Source: Haemaphysalis longicornis
Taxonomy: Eukaryota; Arthropoda; Arachnida; Ixodida; Ixodidae
NCBI GenBank assembly: GCA_013339765.2
Contig: CM023448.1
Coordinates: 193,728,409 to 193,792,408 of the forward strand
Length of the DNA: 64,000 nt
Reading direction: 5' to 3'
Shown here: in pieces, positions 45,801 through 60,200 of the stretch
Layout: the number at the start of each line of letters is the position of its first letter
Position numbering within the stretch: the stretch's first letter is position 1
Translations under genes and position numbers: made by a program
The notes under the pieces: generated by a model
What the model was told of the DNA's origin: nothing
Seen by the model: only the letters and a program-made list of their open reading frames with translations
Database searches by the model: none

Positions 45801-48800
45801 GCCGCCGCCGGAGTCGAAGATTTTCCAAACTTACACCGCGCGCGCTTTCAACACTAAGAGATACGATCATCCGGCAGCCCGTCAGCCTGTTATGCCGAAT
45901 GACCCTGCCACCCTCGACGCGACAGAGGCACTCAGGCTAATCGCCCCCATCCTTTGACACACAAAAGGACGGGCACAAAACACGCTCTCCGCGGCTCCGA
46001 ACCTGGCGTCCGTGCGGCCACATGAAAGGGACACGGAATGGCCGCAACCAGCGTCCCCACCCGCTTGATCCAAGTTTCTTCCTTTCACAACGCTCTCTCT
46101 CCCTCTATCTCTGCTCTCTGCTTATCAGTGGCTTTCAAAGCTGCATTGTCACTCTGCTCCTTTTTTGCTAGGGTGCCTCGAATCATGCGCGTCTGCCGCG
46201 AGGGCGGAGACACGTAAACATTGGCACCGCCATTTTGGGTAACTCACTGGCCGCCGCAGAAAGTCACTGGAGCAAGACCGTGTCATAATGTTCGCCGCAA
46301 CACGGTTCACTCGTGACGTCTGAGTCATCTTACCCACTTCGCATTGCTGGGTCTATTGGGGAACGAAAACACCTATGTGTTGAGCACTTTGACCCAATAG
46401 CGACAGCACGGGACTGTTCAAAGGGTGTCTCCACCCTGTACTATCGTTCGTTTCGCTTAGCCTTGGCAGTTTCACCCTTGCTTTTTCGCCTCTCAATTTG
46501 CTCGACCACGCCAGCCGTATCTCGCCCAAGCAAGGCTGGCGGGCTATAGACAGCGCTGGCCGGCACAGGCTCTGTCTACAAACAAGCATTCTTTCACTTT
46601 AACCAGGCAGCTGAATCAAGTGACAGAGACAGACAGACCAAACTTCTGCGTTTAGGTGACCTGAGCCCCCCCCCCCCCCCCCCCCCCCTTCCCGCGAAAA
46701 AACTTATTAAAAAAGAAGTATGTACTCTAGTGCTCAATGGACCTTCCTAGCCAGCTTTAGTAGTCACTCTTGGATAAAACCAGCCTGAACTCAGACGAAG
46801 ACGAAGGAAGTGTACCACAAGGACAGCCGCTGGTCCTTGTGGTACACTTCCTTCGTCTTCGAGTTCGCGCTTGTTTTATCCAAGAATGTCTTTCCAACTA
46901 GTCCAGCTTGCAACCCTCCTTTTGTAGTCACTTTCAGCTGCCATGCATTTATTAAGTGGATCACAAAAGAGCCGCAACTGCCAAAAGTGTCCAGATCCAG
47001 TGCTAGCAGCTGGGAATGCAAGGTTTAGAATATGGGGAGGGGAAAGCAGCACCTGCTGCAACAAGCACGAGCTGGAGGCCGTCAAGCTGCCAGTTAGAAC
47101 ACCAGTACGACTGCTGAAAAAGACTGCTAGGGCCCTTTGATGGTTGCTCAATCTTTACGAAATCGATCTACTCAGGAAAATGGTCCCCGCTGCAAAAAGC
47201 GGCATTTCCTTACTGGCACTGTCTGCTCCCAACACAACACTTTCCTTCATGAATTGCAAGGGCATGCTATAGTATTCTTCACACTACTTTGCTTTCTCAT
47301 CAGTAACGCACAAACCTGCACTCCTTGAAAGCAGGTCCCAGAATCGTGTGCAGGCAGTATTCAGTTGCCTGGTAGAGGCTGCAGCCTGGCGATGAGCTTT
47401 TCTGGACCCTGTGGAGGACTTGAAGGACTGGAATAAAGTGAAACACCACTAGCACCATTGCAGGTTATAAGCAATGCAAAAAAAAAAAAAAAAAAAATGG
47501 GGGGGGGGGGGGGGGGGGGGGGGGCTGAGGGGGATATGTGAAGTGGTATTTACATGACATACCGTATTTACTCGCGTAATCCTCGCACTCGCGTAATCCT
47601 CGCACCCCTAATGTGAGCCACCAAAACTTAGATTTTTTGGTTCCTCGTATAATCCTCGCACCCCCAACTTTGAAGCGGCGAAAGTCCTGCTCGCGAAACC
47701 AGCATGTTGCACGCGCTCTCCAACGCGCGCCCTCCCCCGCCGCCTCTCCGTTCGGCGGAGAGCGCTGTGTATCCAAGGCCATCCAGGCGCCCCAACAACC
47801 TGCATGGCTACTCCCTGCCCTAAAATCCTCCCTGTTCTGTGCTAACACGCTACTCACACTGTCCTTGAGCCGGTTTCGCGTGCGCGCAACTAGACGGCGT
47901 TCGCGCAGCCCGCTGTCGTGTCGTCGTCGTGGTCCCGTCGTTGAGCAGCAGCAGTCAGTAAATCACTCGCGTCAATGGTGGATAGCTTGCTGCCATTTTG
48001 AGAACTTTTTGATCTCTTTGTTTTGTGCTTGGTGTCGCTTGGCAATGGGGAAGAACGCCAGCTAGACTGCCGCTTTCAAATTGAAAGCGATAGAGTACGC
48101 GATCGAACACGGCAACCGCGCCGCAGGCAGGCACTTCGGCGTCACCGTCTTCAATGTGCGTTACTGGGGTAGGGCGCGCGCCAGAAAGCAAATTGACGGG
48201 AGACTGTTTACGTTGTAAATATTAAATAAAAAGAAATAGCTGCTGTTGGCAACACTGAGCTTACATATACAAAAAACGACCGCTACATTTAGCGGGATTG
48301 GCAGGAGGCAAATTGGCAACACTGTGCACCGGATTTTTTTCCCCCCCGCATGATTCTCGCACCCCTAACTTCGCATTGACTTTTCCGAAAAAAAAGTGCG
48401 AGGATTATGCGAGTAAATACGGTACTTTTTCTTAGGGACAAGAACGCGACTACAGGAGGCTGTGGAATGGCACACACTTGATCCGTGCTTGCCCTGACAC
48501 CTCTAATATGGGACAGCAGAGATATCGCAGTGGGCAAACAAGTTGAAGCAGCCTTCACGCTAAGCCACACAAAATGGTGGACAAACAAATGGGAGGAGAA
48601 AGATGATGCAGTGACAACACAATTCAGTTGCAGCTGCCCTGGGTGCTGAGAGCCCGAGGACATTTTGCCGTAACCAGCAAAGGAATATGCCACTGTATCC
48701 TCCCCCATCATATGATTTGTACTGGCCAAGCAAATGGTTCCTCATTTTTGAGTGGATCTATACGGTCATAGTTGAAGGGCGTGACCTTGGTGGTGGATTT

Positions 48801-51800
48801 TGCTCTCGTGTGAATACCGCTACACTAGTGCATGAAGAAACTACAAATACAAATACTATGCAAGTTTTCGAAGATATTATTAGAAACACCCGCTGCGGTG
48901 GCTCATTGGCTAAGGCGTTGTGCTGCTGGGCTCAAGGATACGGGTTCGATTCCCAGTCGCGGCTGCTGCTTTTCTAATGGGGGCGAAAAACGAAAATGCC
49001 CATGTGTTAAAGATTTCGGCGCCCATTAATGATCCCCAGGTGGTCAAAATTAATCCAGAGCCCTCCACTATGGCGCGCCCTCATCACCTGTGCAGCGTTG
49101 GTGCGGTAAACCTCATAACTATCAATATTATTATAAAAATTTATGGTATCAACTCCCCTTCCTTTTCTTGCTGCTAACCCAAGTAAGATCATAGGGCTTT
49201 TGCCACATCACGTAATGGGATGGTAACTAGGTAATTTGATGTGCAACCCTTTTAACACTAATGTCTCAGTGATGACAGCAGCGTTTCTCACACAATGAAA
49301 TTGTAGCGACGCATGAGCTGTCCAACCTTTCAAATAAAGCGAAGTTGTATGGTATGTTGTCCCCATGGTCCCTTTAAAGCAACACTACAGACTAAATAAG
49401 TTTCGTTTTAACAGAAGGATGAAGCGCTTTGTAGCTCTTTTAACTGGTGTTTGACCATGAACTGCATGCTCAGACAAAAATATCTCAGGTTGGAATTTCT
49501 CTCTCGTATGGCTTCCGTTTTTCTGAAAAGTGTATGAAGTGGTGATATTCGTTTTCACACTCCTGGAGTATTATTCATTCATAAACTGTTGCTGTAGCTA
49601 GCAGTAAATAGGGTAAAAGCTGTTAGGAAAATGCGGTGTCATTTATCTGAAAATATTTTTTTCTCATTACTTTTAAAAAAAATCTTGCTAAGTGATGAGT
49701 CTTTTCATCACACAACCTTAGTTCCATTTAAGCGGAAAACCATTAACATGATTTGCTGAAACTCTCACCTGCATGCACAATTTCATTACATTGAGGTTCA
49801 TCGTTATACCTTGATGCACTGTCTGTACAAACTTCAATGAAACATTTTGCCCGATGCTCAGTCTACTGGTACCCATTTCCAGGTGATTACAAATGGGCAG
49901 CTTACAAGATAACAGATGCTAATAATGAAATTCTGCGAAGTATTACTGAATGGTTTCGCTGGTAATAAAATAAAACAATTCATTAATTTCTAGCAACACG
50001 CACAATAAAGCACAAAAGATAGCATGCCTGTAGAAATAAAATAGGAATATAACACCAAGTAAAGAACAGAACACAGTGCTTACTGTCAGAGTCGGCGTAC
50101 TCGAGCATAAGTTCTTCATTCCGAAAGAATACGGCTTGCACGAGGTCTACCAGACGCAGTTTTTCTTCTCCAACCATGGCAAAGCAGTTATCCTGGTACC
50201 GGCCAAGAAGCCTTTTCAGGCGCCCTGGGAACAAGAGAAGCGTTATGACCAGCGGGCCCCAGCCCACACAGTGCAATGCCAGAAATGCTCCCGTAACACC
50301 ATGTTGCTGTGGATGAAGTGTTTTCAAGAGACATAAACACAGTGCATCTTAACCGAGATAGCATTGACAAAGGGCGGCAACTGAAGTCCCTTTTATCACC
50401 TCTCCTTAGTGGCAGGATCCACCAGTCAGGCACTCCCTGCTGCTTTGCTGAACTGCCCTGGCATTAATTACGATGAGCAATGATGCCACAAGGACGGAAT
50501 TTGACCTTGCAACTGGAACCGACTTCCCTTCTGGTCACGATGTTATAGACGCTACTTTCTGTTGCACCATCACTCACTCGCAGTTAATGATCTGCACTAG
50601 CGCCCTCGAACGTAATGGCCATTTTTTGGCCCAATGACCTGGCATCGTCCTTGTGGTTACCCCAGGTGGACTCTTCTTGACCAGCACTATTTTATATGGA
50701 TGTACATGCAGGTTGCACCAGCACTGACACCACTGGGCATAGCTGCACCAATTAAAAACTGCATGAGGCACGCGGTGCATTGCCAGCCCCACACAGTGTG
50801 CCTCGCGCAGGTTTGGTTTTGCCACAATGCCCTTTTGTCTTCACATGATGGGGTCACAAAGGAAACGCAAAAGGATTCATTTAGAGACCTCTGCTGTAAA
50901 ACTCGCATGATTTCCGCAAATTCTATAACCTCGTTCTGAATGTCCAATTTGATGAACTACACTGGTTCCCTTGAGATGGAACACTTAGCACTTAAGATGA
51001 AAGGTGCTCTGATTGTGTCTTTAATGTACAATGCCAGGACATTAATGAAGACTGACTCTGGTAATTTACTGGTGCTTGAATTTAGCGGTTAACCGGCAAT
51101 AGGCCATAACGCAGTAGGACACAAATTTAAACGAAAAATTTTGGACAAATTGTGCGAGTCAATTGTGTAAAATGCATACCAGTCATGATAGCACACGTGG
51201 CTTAAACTGATCTTAGCTTCCAATTTCTACGCAACACTATCACATGCTACTAAATACAATCCAATTCTGTCTAAGGAAATGTGCATGTGTCCCAGCGTGA
51301 ACATGTGGATATCACCAGCGACATGTGGATATCCCCCAGCAACAACTGTGTCCACAGAAGCGCCATGCCCATTTCATTGGAGTAATTCCAAATGATGCAC
51401 TCATGCCCCAGCAAGCAATGTCTACAGCAGCGTGAAACCTTTTAGAATGCTCCAGGATGTCCCAGCCAGTTTGAGCAAAGGTATCCTTCCCCAACTTTAC
51501 TGCTTGGGCTCCCCGCAGCATGCTGAACTCAACTGTGCAGCTGTACAAGTGCAGCATAGTGAAGTTCACTAGGCCATACCATGTACAGTAGCGAAAGCCC
51601 CTTTCTCAGTTTAACATGTAATGGGGTAAAAAGTCTTTGGTGATTCTGCAACAACACCTCTGAAGGCTCCCTGCTAGAAATCACCGACCACCCCGGCACA
51701 ATGCAACTGACTGTCACATTGGCACTGGATCTACACACAGCATTAGATGACATTACACATGGAGCAATGCTCAACAAACTATTAGCAACCAAATACAGAC

Positions 51801-53932
51801 GTTGAATTTCTACACAACCACACCGCACAAACCCAAATGCCAATCCCACCACCTCCAGCACTCTTCAACCTAGCAATATGGCTCACCTACAACAATAACA
51901 ATTAATCGTGATACCAGCTTAACTGTACACTCGGTGCAGATGACATTGATTGACTGTACAGTCGAGTCCACTTATAACAATACCGTTTATAACAATATAT
52001 CGAATATAACGATGAACAGCTATAGCACCGTCAACTTTTGTACTGTCTCTATGGTAAAATAAACCGCTTATTACAATGCTCCAGTGCCACGATATCGGAT
52101 ATAACGATTGAATCCGGTTATATTCTGCACCAAAAGTGCAACAGTGATGGCTCTAACGACGCGATTGTGCAGCCTACTCAGGTAATGTCTTCATAGGAGG
52201 CCCAATGCGTGACACAGTCCCTCGGGGAATTTGTTTCCACCAAGGACATTTACCACCGCTAGATGAAGCACCAATGGATGCTCTTGGAAAAGATTTGCGC
52301 TAGCTTCACACACGGCAAACAAAGGTGGCCGACTGTGGCTTCTTTTCCACAAATTAGTAGTAGTACGACCTTGCTGGCATGCGAATAAAATGTTTTGAGC
52401 TCTGTTCCGTCTTTTTATTTCGCAACCCGCATATAACAATCATCGGTTATAACGATGGGATTTCTTTGGCACTTGGATATTGTTAAAAGTGGACTAGACT
52501 GTATAGGGTTGAACGCACCGACGCAACGCAGGCGATGAGGCGCGCCGTAGTGGAGGGCTCCGGATTAATTTTGACCACCTGGGGATCTTTAACGTGCGCC
52601 GAAATCTCGAGCACACGGGCGTTTTTGCTTTTCGCCTCCATCAGAAAATCGGCTGCCGCGGCCGGGAATCGAACATGCAGACGACATAAAGGGATCGATA
52701 AATGCTAGAGGATTCCATGCACAAAGGGGGGAGATGGTACACACATGCATCATGAAACACAGTCTACAATTATGCAAAGAAAATCTCTTCCGACCTGCAA
52801 ACCCCATTAAAACCTAAAAATTATCTAATACCCACAACACTTAGCAGAAAACTTATCACAACAAATTGAAACAAGCACGACACAAAAAGAAAAAAAATCA
52901 TTGTCACATACCAGCTCAATAAAACTGCACAAGCAACCCCCAAAAAATTCATACCCAAATTAAAGTAACTAAGTTGTGCACCTCCTACACAGAATAAACC
53001 TCCTGAGAACCATGTACACCTTTACCGTATCCGGAACCATTTGCACTGCTCCCTATGTCAACATACCTTATTCAGTCACTACATGCTTTGTAAGTGCACT
53101 TTGGAAATCTAGTTGGCAAGTCTGCCTATGATACTGCTCCTGTACTGTTTTATCCTGCCACTATCAAGTTCGCGTTCGTATACTCTGCAAGGCCAGGCCA
53201 TTCATGCCACACGCGACTTTAGTAGCACACAGGTTGGCCTACTGGAAACATCCCAATGAAAATTGTACAAATCAACCTTGGGCATAGTCATATAGATCAG
53301 TGGGCCCCTTAACTACACAGACAAAATTGCTACAACAAACAGGACTGTACGCTACACATTACTTGCAGATGCCAGCCACAGCTTCCAAATTAAAACTACT
53401 GCCATATGCTCCACCCCCCCCTGAAAAAAGTCACACGTACAACAAGCAATACAATAATGCCCACACTGCCATCATATTAGAACACGCCACAGTCCTGGCC
53501 ACACAGCTGGCCATATTAGGTGACCTGCCACAAAACAGCACCCCAAGCGTTCAAACGACATAGTAGGTCACACAACAGCCTGTCCTGTACTGACTCTGCT
53601 CGGTGTGGCCATGGAAAAATGTAAGGCAGTGCAAAAATGCACGAGCTAAGTTGAGTAAACATCCAGGTGTTTCCACTGGCTGGCCAGGCCTACACCCGCT
53701 GACAACAGAAAATTATACACAGCACCGCTTGCAATGCAAACAATGGCTGGGAAAAAATAAATAAAAAAGTAAAAAATAAAATAAACACGAAGCTATTACT
53801 GCTTAAAAACCACAATCCAAGAGCCACAAAAAACTCAGGTTAACCCAACAGCCCCTTTACCCTATCACATTCACATAAACTCAAGGTTCTCAACAAGTCA
53901 AACTTCACTGTACCACGTTTGTCAACATCCGA

Positions 53933-53981
<49 letters not shown>

Positions 53982-54216
53982 GCACGCACACTCTCTCTCT
54001 CTCTCTCAAAACTTCATACCCACTTGTCATGCCATGTGAAGAGTGGTTGGCACCGATCTCCCTCCCTCTCTTCAATTTTAGACAGTTTGCTAACTTGTCA
54101 TTATTTGCAAATAAAAAGGTCATGGCACGGCCTCGTTAATGAGTGCAATAAGGTCAAATTGAGCCACTATAAATGTCCAGTGCCAGGGCATGCATTTGGA
54201 GTGGCCACTAATGTCA

Positions 54217-54252
<36 letters not shown>

Positions 54253-57200
54253 GACACATCATATACAGGCTTGCTTACCAAGTGCTTTACTGACACAGCC
54301 AGAGTCCGAGACTACCTGACGGCCTCTCTGCCGGCTGCACAACTGTGCCAGGCACTGGATTGTGACCATCCTCGTCTCATAGTCTGGGCAGTGGAGAAGG
54401 TCCGCAAGAACCTCCACAGCTCCCAGGTGTGCCAGCTTGGTCACCATGAAGACGTGGAAGGAACCTGCAAGAAAACCACCTCCCCCTTTACATTCGGCCT
54501 CTAAGTGAAATGCACGGGTCTAGAGAATTATCAAAAGCTGTGACACTCTCGACCCTAAATGAAGCCTCTTTTCCTAGTCCTGATGCTGCTTTGCAAGTGG
54601 AATTGGGGCATGGTTGTGCGCAACACAGGTGCATTGGCGTGCCGTGCACCCTTACCTACCACCACAATTATCCCTGCAAGGCATTGACCGTGCACATTCT
54701 TAAAAACTCTGCCGACGCAGCTGGCACACAGTAGTGTGCCATGGTATGCACTACGATAAAACATTCTATCAAAGTATGCAATGAAATCCCACCACCAAAA
54801 CCTGAAATACAGCCAGTAAGATTCTGTCATGTATTCTATGAATGCATGCAATGCCAGTGAACACAACCACCACTAATGTGGAACTTTCAGTGTAATTAGG
54901 GTCTTTCCATAAAACCCACTGCTTCAATAAAAGTAATAAAACTGTTAAGTAACATGTACTGTAGGGTGCACTTGCCATTGTCTGAGGCAAGTCAGCACCT
55001 GGACATACAAAACAGCCATAATCCCTACAGATGTGTGCAAATAGCCTCTACCTAACCCCACCACTGATGTTCTATGTGCTTCCCTTTCAAGTTAGAAAAA
55101 AAAAAAAGCAAACCAGTGCAACGCTGCAACTTTAGTGGCTTCTTTTTTGGCTCAATACTTTTTAATTCAGATTTGGGAAAAGAATGTCAAGCTCCATTAA
55201 TCTAAAGCTAGTGCACGCAGACAGAGTGGCCACTTCACCTAATATTAGTAATGTGGCTATTGCTGCCAATCCTAGGCTAGCCAAGTCCATCGTGACAGTG
55301 TGTACGCAAGTTGTCGACCCAGACGAGGCACCGAATGATCCCTTACACGTGATGAAGTGATCACAGCACGCAAGCACTTGCCATCACAAAATTCACAGCC
55401 CTTGCACCTTGGGTACACCACCCACTCCTTCTGGACCCTTTATGACACACTCAGACCATCTACGTTTCACTTATCAGTTGGTAGGAACCATGAAGCAGAA
55501 TATGTTACATGCGTACCAACTTAAGTCATAGTTCTGCTTTGAAAGCAGGCGCTCAAACTAATGAAATGAACTATTTAAAGCTTTGATGAAGTTTTCCTGA
55601 GCCAGTGATCCATATGAATGATACCTGTAGCGATGCATTCCAATCCGTTCAGCGGGACATTCATGTTACTGAGTCAGGTTCATTCCACATCTGTTGTGTT
55701 AATCATTTTTGCCAGAATGAACTTTATTATTTTTTCAACTGCAAAGTTCTGAAGGGCAGGGGAACCTTTTAATGAATGAATGAATGAATTTATTGTTAAC
55801 AAGGAAAGGAAAGACCACCAGCAGGCGTAGTTTGTCTCACCTAACGGTGGACACCGGAACGCCTGCTGGTGTGGTGGGAATGGGGAACACAGTTGTACAG
55901 GAAAGGGAGGACAGAGAGGATAGGACACATATATACACGTCTAACAGGGCATATACGTACAATATATACAAGCTAAACGGTAAAACACAAAGGCAAAAAA
56001 AAAAGCCCCCCCCACACACACACACAAAAAGAACGGCCACAGTTCAGTTTAGCTGGGGAGAAAGCGGAGAGCTGGGAGGAGTCCTGAGGCGTCCAGGTAG
56101 GACCCCAGGGCCTCATGGACTCCGTCCCGCTCTCTGGCACTGCCTGGCGGCCACAGAAACTCTTCGAGGGGCAGAGCCCATCCCCCGAAGGCGGCCAACA
56201 GTTAGGTCCTCCCTGCCACAAACTCGGGGCACTCCAGGACCAGATGCGGCAGGGTCTGGACAGCCGCTGGCAGTGCTGGCACGACGGGTCATGGACGAGC
56301 TCCAGGCGGTGTTTTCGCTCGGCCGTCCACACACACCCCACGCGGAGGTGCAGGACAGCCGGGCGTTGCTGTCGGGAAATCTGTGTGGCCTGCATGGGTG
56401 GTGGGGCCTTTCCAGCGGCCAACCTCGGGTCAGGGTGCTGGGCCCGTACATGCCGCTGGATCAGCAGGCGGTCGTCATCCGCAGCTGCCTGGGCTGCCGT
56501 GGGCGAAGGGGGCAGCTCGGGGGCGTCAACGGCCAGTTTGTCTGCCCTCTGTGGCCTGGCACCCACTGCAGCCGCATGCGAGCTCCCCGCTGAGCCAGCC
56601 GTGCCACCTTGTCCCGCACAGCCCACACCAGGAGGGAGCGCGGGTCGCCCTCCCGAATCCAAAGTAGGGCCACTCGAGAATTGGCCTTTTAATAGCACTT
56701 TATTATTTTTGTTACTGCATGCCTCTCCTTAGCTGGACACTAATTTTTCTTGGCCAAAGCTGCAAAATGCGCCACTTCCTGGCCACTGTCGCTGCAATCA
56801 ACTACCAGTGGCGTGCCACTGGTGCGGTCGTCCTATTTGGCCAGAGAGCGTGTAACTGCAAAAAGGGGTATGTCAGAATTCATTGCCGCACCAAGGCATG
56901 CAGAACCAATGGATGGTAGGCACCCTGCCTAATGAATAGTAAAGTTCTGTTATTTTTGGAAGTAGCGTCACTCTCCTTTGCACACTCATTTTCCTGCTCA
57001 ATTCTCATCAGATTTCACTTTCCCCACAATGCCTGTACTGTGGCCAGAACGCACCGTAGGCCGAGGCATTCTGACCAGCCGTTGGAATCAATAGACAGGA
57101 GCTTTCTCATCCCACTAACACTTATTTAATGATAAATAGCTTCAACAAAAGCTTTAGAATAGCCTTCAATGTATTCCCCCAGACTAGTTAGTGGGGCATT

Positions 57201-60200
57201 TTCTTTACCTTTAAAGCACTCAATAGCATTATTAAAAAAAAAAAAACAATCTTTCAAGCAAAAGGTCTTTTTAACAGCTGTGCAGCGTGCACTTTTTCAG
57301 CTTCATGGAAGTTGCTGTTGCAGCATGAAATATTGAACACAAAAGACAATAAAAGTGTGTGGCATGTGTTGACGTGCCACACACACAATTAGATTGTTCT
57401 ACGTTTGTAACAACTGCAGGTGTCTGGAGGCCAATGCCCTACACTGAGACATACACACACTCAGACATACATTTTACACGCATTTCTGTGCATATAGTTC
57501 TGAGTTTATGTACCAATATGGGTCTAAAATTTAAAGTGCTTTTATAACACTTATTCTTACGATGAGCATGAGTTGCGGTACTGCCTTCACAGCATCCAGA
57601 GACAAAGAACATGACCCAACATTTTCCTGCTACATGTAGTTTTGAATCTTCAGGTCACATTAAATCTTTCCGGCTGTTGCAAGACACGAAGTAATTAATG
57701 CATACTAAAACTCCCTTTACAGAGCTCAAGCAGCCAGATATCAAACTGCTTGATAGCTGGCACCTGTTGGAGAGACAGAGGGTTTACGCCTCTGGCAGCC
57801 TTTGGCTAATGCTGCCATCTCTTGGCTCACACAGGAGAAATTGTCAACTTGCATTTCTAGGCGACAAATGGGACCATTTCCACAATTCCCATACCCGCTA
57901 AGCTGCCAGACACTGATCGTGGAGGCCATGTCCTGGCACAGAATGTGGTGAAAGCGTGTGGGACATTAGGTAGTTTCATACTCTGACAATAGTTTCAGAG
58001 TACTGTTGACTTTTTGCTACCACTCAAGTGCTGACAACTTGTGTAGAAACCACCTGGTGGGTTAGGCCACGGAGGGCGTGTCAGCTGCTGGTAAACAAAG
58101 CCATAACAATCTTTTGGACTTGTAGATTAAGTACCGTGGTACTAGGTTTAAGTTAGAACAAGTTAAACTTAATGTCTCTTCAGTTAAAGGCCAACTGCAC
58201 TCAAAATTTCAACCTCTTGAAAACACTATTTCCATATAGTCTGCTGAAAAATAAAGCAAGATGCAAAATACAACAGCTGAAATACGCGTGTGGACACCAC
58301 GAGTGGTCAGCAAAAATCGGCGATTTTGAAGCCGAAATCAAGAAGAGCGCGGCCATTGAAGTGAGGCTGCAGCCGTCCCGCGAGCGGTTGCACGGTCAGC
58401 CGCTCGGGAGCAAGCCTGCGCACAAGCTCTACGTGCGCACGGGGCAGCAAATGGGTGAAGCGTGCGCAGCAGAGCTCGACCGGTTCGCCAGTTGCGTGGC
58501 TGGACAGGGGAAGAAGCCCCGGACGGCAGGAGCATCACAGGCGCGTGCGTCATGGCTATTTACGCGATCCGCCAGCAGGTGCAGCGTGGTCTGCGGCGGA
58601 GCTTGTTTAAACGCTCCCGAGTTATTAGTGAGGCGTTTCACGGGGCTATCACTCGTGTCCCAGCTGATTTGGTGGTACTTACTACACATTAAAAATAAAT
58701 TTGGTTGAGGTGAAATTCGAGTGCACTTGGCCTTTAAGTTCACTGCGTTCGAGTTAGAGGAGAGACATTGCAGTGACGTAAAATTGCTTGGTGCACACAA
58801 GGTTACGCTTACCTTCCTGGCTGTTGTGGTGAGTGACCGTTCGGAATACTCGGACACATTCTCTCAGAAGCTTCAGAAATGGCGCGGCACTCACGTCTGC
58901 AAAGCAAAGATGAACATATGCATCCAACCTACAGTCTCACTCTAGCACAAGATTTGCATAGCACACTAGAATATACAAGCACAGTGAGCACATTAGATGG
59001 GGGACAACTCCAAACAGTAAATTATGAACAATACTCTTATTTCTGCGAAATATGCATCTTCAAGGCGCAAATTAAATAATTAAAAAAACTGTCACTGCAA
59101 TCCAACCAACAAATTCTTTTTCAGCCTGATCCCCCGCAGTTTGCTTTCTTTGAAAGAGCAACGATTAGTAATCCTAGTCACATCTTCCAAGCTAAATAAA
59201 AATGGAACAGCTGCAGTGTGGCAATAACAAAAGTTGTCATTACCTTTGGAGCTGGTTTTTACAGCGAAACTACTGCCTTGCAAGTTTGATACACTCATAG
59301 AGACACCAAAAGTTCAAAACACCCAAAACCTTACTGTCAAATGTCTGAGCAATTGCTGAAACACACTGCTAAACTGAGTACAGTAAAGTACAGCAGCCAA
59401 AAGCCAGCACACTCTGAGCTAGTGTGCTCACTTGACACGGGTGAGGCACCAATTTTTTTATCCATCTCATAGGAGAGATCTGAACAAAGCAAGACTTGCC
59501 TTGTACCCTGCCAAGGCTAACTGCCGGCGGCAGTTGTTTGAACGAAGGCAGTAGGCCAATCAGACTGCTCCAGTTAACCCTGTAAAAGTTGCCTCTGTCC
59601 ATGGACCACACAACGGCCATGTTTTCAGTTACTTCAAGCACCAGCACTCTCTGCAGGCATTCGCTGGATGTCAGCAGTCCCGCTATGTCCCCAACACTGG
59701 GACGACTTTCTTGAGATGGGCATTTCAGGAGGGCTTGGTGAGATTCCATCAACAGGCTGCTCAGATGAATGGCGTCCTCTCTTGCTTGAGAGCTGTTGTA
59801 GACCCACAAGTGCTGAGCATCGATGACCCCAGAAACATCTAGTGAGCTGACATCCGACACGGGGAACAGGGTGGCCTTCTGTGGTGCAGCTATCGGGGTG
59901 TTCAAGAGCTCGTCATTTGATGAGTGCTTGTATTCTCTCGTGTGCCACACGCACGAACTACCACCAGGTATCCTGGCATTTTGGAAGCTGACTGCGTAGG
60001 TCAGTGTTCTTATTTTCTTTGCAGCTTTACCAAGGAAGCGCTCCCAGCATATTTCACTGTGTTGGTCTTCCAGCACACGTACTGTGCCCTTGAAGCTGCG
60101 ATACACGCGTCTTTCGTAGAAGTGTTTGACGTCTTGCCCACTGACAGTGCAAATATTGGGACCACCAAGCGAGTTCAGGCTGCAGAGCTTGACTAGCAGT

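Noticed and set aside
43896..46054. Pure fold-back assembly artefact
   Set aside because: The two arms differ by a 33-bp segment and by their outer limits, so they are not a single copy read twice. A chimeric join of two real LTRs is still not excluded.
47613..48065. 150-codon plus-strand open frame
   Set aside because: Mostly non-coding sequence of a pogo-like element; only its last six codons belong to the transposase start.
48889..48965. tRNA gene
   Set aside because: The A and B boxes belong to a SINE head; the same sequence continues into the SINE body, which is repeated across the window.
55784..56593. 269-codon plus-strand open frame
   Set aside because: Antisense to the LINE fragment; composition is low-complexity and no domain is visible.
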